A stretch of 9,628 nucleotides of DNA from Saprospiraceae bacterium (GTDB lineage: Bacteria > Bacteroidota > Bacteroidia > Chitinophagales > Saprospiraceae), in contig JAEUUM010000365.1 of NCBI GenBank assembly GCA_016787375.1, positions 1 through 9,628 of the forward strand, in the 5' to 3' direction. A model generated the notes under the pieces. The model was not told where the DNA came from. It searched no databases and worked only from the letters and a program-made list of their open reading frames with translations. Below are positions 6,296 to 9,628 of this stretch, piece after piece (position 1 is the first letter of the stretch; every line of letters begins with the position of its first letter). The translations under genes and the position numbers were made by a program.

Positions 6296-9256
6296 TCGAG
6301 GTAATACTTTTATCAACAACGAATCTGAGGCAAGACATCCAGAACTACTTTGTCCCAAAACATATATTTTGGTGTCTTCTAAAGGATTAAACACAGGTGA
6401 AAAACAATATCCGCAAGTGATGAGGGTGGAGGGTTGCCAGGTTATACCTGCCGGTAATAATGAATAACTTAAATTGAGTATCACTTCACTTCCCTCGTTC
6501 ACCTTAATGTCTGGTCCAAGAGAGATTTTAAAATTCTCCCCTGAGTTAACTTGAATTCCTTTCAATTCAGCCTTGCATCCGTTCATATCCCTGATATAAA
6601 TATCAAAATTCCCCGGAACCAAGTTATTGAAATTTGGATTAACAAACCAATTGATGGAGTCAATACTGAATTCATAAGGTGGAGAACCGTTTATTATGTT
6701 TTGGATTGAAATGGAACCATCCCCAAAACCAATGCATGATTCTGGTTTAACGTCCAACTCTGCTTCAAAGCCAATGTATTGAAATTCAGTTATAATTATG
6801 CTGTCGCACCCTAAAGAGCTTTGCAATTTAATTGTATCGAATCCCAACTGATCTATTACACAAGTAGTCTTTTGGGTAATAAATTTATAGGGTGGTATCA
6901 ATATTGTGTTGGTAATTACTACGCTGTCACAAGGTGTATCAGCAAATTCCTCAACCGTAATTCCGGCGTTTGCAGGGTCACAAGTGTTTGCAGTCAAATA
7001 GGTGGTGTCAGAGGCAACATAGATTGTGTTTGTGAAAATCAGGCTATCACAATTATATTGATTTTTTGACAGGGTTTTTGAAATTCCAACCTGGAGTTTG
7101 TCGCAGGTTTCTTTATACAGATATGTGGTATCTGATGGATATAAAATTATTGTTTGGATATGGGTGCTGTCACATCCCCAAATATTTTTAAAAACAGTTT
7201 TAAAAATTCCGGCTTGATTATTAAGGCAGGTATATCCATTGGAATAAATTGTGTCAAGACTGTGGTATATGTATTTTGTGATAACTACACTGTCGCATTC
7301 AGGGGTAGTGTAACTGATTGTGTCCAGATAATTACTACCTGCCCCGCAGATATGTTGCGTGAGATTGGTAACACTGTAGCTGGTGTACTTTGTGTTGATG
7401 GTAATGATGCTGTCGCAACCATATTGGTTCATTAAATTGAGGACTAATGTTCCCGCTTTGGTGGAGTCGCAGGTGGTTAAATCAAGGGTAAATGAATTGG
7501 TAGGTAATTTTTTGAATTGTTTTATAACAAGGCTGTCACAAAATTTACCCATATATTTAAGTGTATCATTGTACTCATTTAACAAACCACATACTTTGAT
7601 GGTTTGAAAGATAGTGTCAGGCTTTACATAATTAATTTTCTTAATAATCAGACTGTCACACCCATTCACATTAAGAAGTTTGGTTGTATCAATGCTTGCT
7701 TGAGACTGTATACAGGTATAAAACGTGATCAACAGCGTATCCGGCTTGACATATTTAGTGGTTGTTATGATCAGCGAGTCACAGTTACCTTTCATTATAA
7801 TAACTGTATCAGTGCCGGCCAATGTGATGTCACAAGTTTGTTTATAAATATTGCTAATTATGCTTGATTTATTGATGGTAAATGTAGCGGTTTGAGAAGA
7901 TTCATTTCCGCAAAAATCAGTCGCATAAAATGTAATGGTATAATTCGTTTTTGAAAGATCGCCATCAAAATCATTTGTCCATTTTACGTTCCCGCAATTA
8001 TCAGAAGCCAGAGATTCACCATGCTTTGAGATCCAAGTTTGCAATGAATCATAAGGTGTTGAAAAACAACTCAAAAATGGATTTGTTGGGATTTTTGTAA
8101 AAACGGGGGATTTTAGGTCGACAACTGTAAATTTCGCCTGTGCAGTAACTTGGTTGCCACAAGAGTCACTTGCAATAAAAGTTGTATTAACTATATCACA
8201 AGGTTCGGTTGGTTCTTTTAGATAATCAGCGGACCAAATAACAGAACTACAATTTTCAGTAGCGGTTGCCCCACCATGATTATTTAACCAGTTATAAAAT
8301 TCAACCAGCACATTTTGGTCACAACTCACCATTTTGTCAGTAGGGGCGTTTGTTAATTGTGGTGCTTGGGTATCTTCTACAATTATTACTTGTTCCAATG
8401 TAGCTGTATTCATGCATTTGTCTCCCGCTGTCCAGATTCTGGTAATGGTTTGATCGCATTTGGTTCCTTGTTTTTGTTCCGTAAAATTGACCACTGGATT
8501 CATATCGCACAAGTCGGTTGCGGTCAGTTTTTGAGCTTTGGGTATATCTTTTGGGCATTGAACATTTATGATTGGATCAGGTGTTGTCGAAAAAACCGGT
8601 GCCTGAGTATCTGGGGTGCAACAAAACATTGTTAAATCATCTATAAGTGCCCCACAACATGGAACTGGGCTGGAGCCAATAAATTCTAAAGTTGTTGAAG
8701 TTGCTTGAGCAGTAAAACTGACACATTTTTGAAGCCAGCTGCTACTTCCTGTATTGGTAGTTGTCCAGGTTTCATCCAACCATTGACCGCCTTCGACCTT
8801 CATATTGATTGTTGCGGATGCTGTACCATTGTGCTTGGCATACCAAAGAACAATGGTATAAACATTGCCGGGAGTAAGGCCGGATAGTGGTGTAGAAATA
8901 CTTCCATTTGTTGAGCCATTTAGGTCCATGTGCTGACTTGCACCGTTGGGGTTTCCTAAACCAAGATTATTATGCAAGGGGCCATGAAGACTTACTGTAG
9001 CTGATGTCACCAACCAATTGCTGTACATGTCTCCAGCGCTAAAATCAATCCAGCCAGAAGTTGGGGCGATTGGGGCGTCTTCAAAGTTGCCATTGGGAAT
9101 TCCCAGCTCAACCGGATTGCCGCAACAGCAGCTAACACATGAGGGTGGGTTTCCATTTCCTTGTGTTGAATAAATTCGAATAAAACATAGAAGAAAACAA
9201 ACAATTACCCTAATCGTTTGGATTTTTAAACCAGAATTATCGAGCAATTTTTTCAA
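6002..9256 (-). CDS. modular T9SS type B (gliding-motility-associated C-terminal domain) secreted adhesin-like protein (first gene of cluster)
   Basis: This 1084-residue protein starts at TTG (9256). No ATG occurs between the upstream in-frame TGA and residue 77, and only this start or the next TTG (9247) retains the signal peptide (about 1-33). Modules in order: a Cys-rich linker SCVSCCCG (39-46); a galactose-binding/DUF642-like beta-sandwich (about 52-213, NGNFED at start, ALIDDLTMF near end); three HYR/Ig-like modules (about 218-296, 297-382, 383-463) with DxCGN-type motifs; nine tandem 40/41-residue repeats (about 467-828); an SprB-like module (about 833-905, GFGDGSISIQNIINGSPPYEF); a short beta domain (about 908-986); and the type B sorting domain (about 988-1084) with the hallmark IPNAFSPDLDGINDRW and YDRWGANVFEG. 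The sorting domain sends the protein through T9SS to the cell surface or medium. No catalytic domain is visible, so adhesin or surface fibre is the best reading, by inference. The ligand is unknown. Confidence 0.92.
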   Translation of the reverse strand: MKKLLDNSGLKIQTIRVIVCFLLCFIRIYSTQGNGNPPSCVSCCCGNPVELGIPNGNFEDAPIAPTSGWIDFSAGDMYSNWLVTSATVSLHGPLHNNLGLGNPNGASQHMDLNGSTNGSISTPLSGLTPGNVYTIVLWYAKHNGTASATINMKVEGGQWLDETWTTTNTGSSSWLQKCVSFTAQATSTTLEFIGSSPVPCCGALIDDLTMFCCTPDTQAPVFSTTPDPIINVQCPKDIPKAQKLTATDLCDMNPVVNFTEQKQGTKCDQTITRIWTAGDKCMNTATLEQVIIVEDTQAPQLTNAPTDKMVSCDQNVLVEFYNWLNNHGGATATENCSSVIWSADYLKEPTEPCDIVNTTFIASDSCGNQVTAQAKFTVVDLKSPVFTKIPTNPFLSCFSTPYDSLQTWISKHGESLASDNCGNVKWTNDFDGDLSKTNYTITFYATDFCGNESSQTATFTINKSSIISNIYKQTCDITLAGTDTVIIMKGNCDSLIITTTKYVKPDTLLITFYTCIQSQASIDTTKLLNVNGCDSLIIKKINYVKPDTIFQTIKVCGLLNEYNDTLKYMGKFCDSLVIKQFKKLPTNSFTLDLTTCDSTKAGTLVLNLMNQYGCDSIITINTKYTSYSVTNLTQHICGAGSNYLDTISYTTPECDSVVITKYIYHSLDTIYSNGYTCLNNQAGIFKTVFKNIWGCDSTHIQTIILYPSDTTYLYKETCDKLQVGISKTLSKNQYNCDSLIFTNTIYVASDTTYLTANTCDPANAGITVEEFADTPCDSVVITNTILIPPYKFITQKTTCVIDQLGFDTIKLQSSLGCDSIIITEFQYIGFEAELDVKPESCIGFGDGSISIQNIINGSPPYEFSIDSINWFVNPNFNNLVPGNFDIYIRDMNGCKAELKGIQVNSGENFKISLGPDIKVNEGSEVILNLSYSLLPAGITWQPSTLITCGYCFSPVFNPLEDTKIYVLGQSSSGCLASDSLLIKVLPRINLYIPNAFSPDLDGINDRWIIYGNYHVTNIKELKIYDRWGANVFEGSDILPGDATRGWDGKFNGKFMDPAVFVFWAIVEYDNGESEIVKGEINLVR
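6773..7858 (-). repeat. nine tandem 40/41-residue two-cysteine 'CDS' repeats within the T9SS type B protein
   Basis: Each unit reads roughly Y-x(4)-T-C-x(16 or 17)-C-D-S-[LIV]-[IV]-I-x(3)-x-Y-x(3)-D-T. The second cysteine, always in an invariant Cys-Asp-Ser, falls at residues 492, 533, 573, 614, 654, 695, 736, 776 and 817. The first falls at 475, 515, 556, 596, 637, 677, 718, 759 and 799. The period is therefore 40 or 41 residues without exception. On the plus strand each unit shows a recurring CTGTCACA-like octamer encoding Cys-Asp-Ser. Outside this motif the units are well diverged at both DNA and protein level, so the array is old and not a recent slippage product. Each cysteine pair probably forms a disulphide, making a stiff extended stalk; that is inference. 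Confidence 0.93.
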
Positions 9257-9355
9257 TATTATTAAGTGAAATAAAGATGTTCACAATATTACAAAATAAT
9301 ATCAATGGTAACATTTTAATTTTAGGAGAGAAATATTTGAAAAATAACAAACCGA

Positions 9356-9391
9356 AAAAGGCCATTCTGATTTTAAACAAAATGGCCTTTT
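9356..9391 (-). terminator. Rho-independent-type hairpin terminator after the type A sorting-domain gene
   Basis: AAAAGGCCATT (9356-9366) pairs perfectly over 11 bp with AATGGCCTTTT (9381-9391) around a 14-nt loop. Read on the minus strand it starts 19 nt after the TAG stop and runs into a T-rich tract, as an intrinsic terminator should. Its A/T flanks could let it work in both directions. It marks the upstream boundary of the three-gene cluster, so that cluster's promoter must lie within about 9257-9355 or depend on read-through. Confidence 0.8.
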
Positions 9392-9410
9392 CATTTGAAT
9401 TTAATTTTTA

Positions 9411-9628
9411 CTATCTTGAAATCAGAAATTGTTCAACATTTTTGGAAAAACCATTATCACTGACAACCACATAATAAAGACCATTTTGAAGATTTTCTAG
9501 AGAAATGATGGTCGTATTTTCTCCTTGATTCAATTCGGCAGAAATAATTTTTACCATTTGATTGTTTTGATTAAAAAGTTGGATTTCGACTTTTCCTCCT
9601 TCTTTAGATTTAATGTCCAGGGTGATTT
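9411..9628 (-). CDS. C-terminal tail of a secreted protein: T9SS type A sorting domain (5' end beyond window)
   Basis: The minus-strand frame is open from the right edge to a TAG stop at 9413-9411 and gives 71 complete residues. The sequence begins ITLDIKSKEGGKVEIQLFNQ and continues through MVKIISAELNQGEN, then LENLQNGLYYVVVSDNG, and ends with VEQFLISR. This is the usual pattern of the type A (Por_Secre_tail) sorting domain: an early beta strand, a 'v-i-l-f-n-x-x-g/n' strand, the L-x-x-G-x-Y-y-v-x-v strand, and a short basic or polar end. The catalytic or binding part of the protein lies outside the window, so nothing can be said of its cargo function. It is on the same strand as, and upstream of, the three-gene cluster, but a terminator separates them. 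Confidence 0.8.
   Translation of the reverse strand, partial: ITLDIKSKEGGKVEIQLFNQNNQMVKIISAELNQGENTTIISLENLQNGLYYVVVSDNGFSKNVEQFLISR

Noticed and set aside
6773..7858. Regularly spaced CTGTCACA-like octamers on the plus strand, about 120-123 bp apart, as a possible CRISPR-like or protein-binding array
   Set aside because: They are the reverse complement of the Cys-Asp-Ser codons in the protein repeats. Period and phase are fully explained by coding, and the sequences between them are coding and diverged.
7604..7867. Series of plus-strand frames (6821-7069, 7154-7435, 7383-7607, 7604-7867, 8357-8635) opposite the repeat protein
   Set aside because: They are antisense shadows of the large minus-strand gene, kept open by its repeated codon pattern. 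None has a plausible start context or domain.
9292..9299. Minus-strand TTATTTTG, a one-mismatch match to the Bacteroidota -7 element TAnnTTTG, about 35 nt before the TTG start at 9256
   Set aside because: No TTTG-type -33 element sits 19-21 nt upstream, and in such AT-rich DNA a single near match is expected by chance.
9277..9474. Plus-strand 65-residue open frame with a GGAGAG upstream-like stretch nearby
   Set aside because: It runs through the hairpin terminator and antisense to the type A sorting domain, and its protein has no recognisable features.

Overview
The window looks like chromosomal DNA of a member of the Bacteroidota, most likely a Saprospirales- or Chitinophagales-like environmental species. 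The reasons are low GC content, no recognisable Shine-Dalgarno sequences before the genes, two different C-terminal sorting domains of the type IX secretion system (T9SS; one type A, one type B), HYR/SprB-type extracellular modules, and several exported proteins in a row. Every recognisable product is an exported or envelope protein. There are no RNA genes, mobile elements or CRISPR arrays that I can see.

Layout. Positions 1-2533 (+) hold the 3' part of a large BNR/Asp-box beta-propeller protein of the VPS10/sortilin-like type, open at the left edge. It converges, across a 114-bp AT-rich gap, on a compact minus-strand cluster of three genes that reads from 9256 down to 2648. Gene 1 (9256-6002) is a 1084-residue modular T9SS type B protein. 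It has a signal peptide, a carbohydrate-binding-like beta-sandwich, three HYR/Ig-like modules, nine tandem 40/41-residue repeats each with two cysteines, an SprB-like module and a gliding-motility-associated C-terminal domain. Gene 2 (6005-4971) is a lipoprotein that reads like a GH18-type TIM barrel without the catalytic glutamate, and it starts inside the stop of gene 1 (GTGA overlap). Gene 3 (5011 or 5032 to 2648) is a large lipoprotein with TPR-like helical segments whose start lies inside the end of gene 2. At the right edge (9628-9411, minus) is the tail of another secreted protein, a T9SS type A sorting domain, closed by a strong hairpin terminator at 9356-9391 that separates it from the three-gene cluster.

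How they may work together (inference). The overlaps imply that genes 1-3 are transcribed together and translationally coupled. The simplest model is a cell-surface assembly. The T9SS protein would be a long, disulphide-stabilised, surface-attached stalk with a ligand-binding tip. The barrel lipoprotein would be a glycan-binding pseudo-enzyme, and the TPR lipoprotein a scaffold in the envelope. No PorP/SprF-type gene, a common partner of type B sorting proteins, lies in the cluster. The pairing of gene 2 with gene 3 is the part most likely to be an undescribed functional module.
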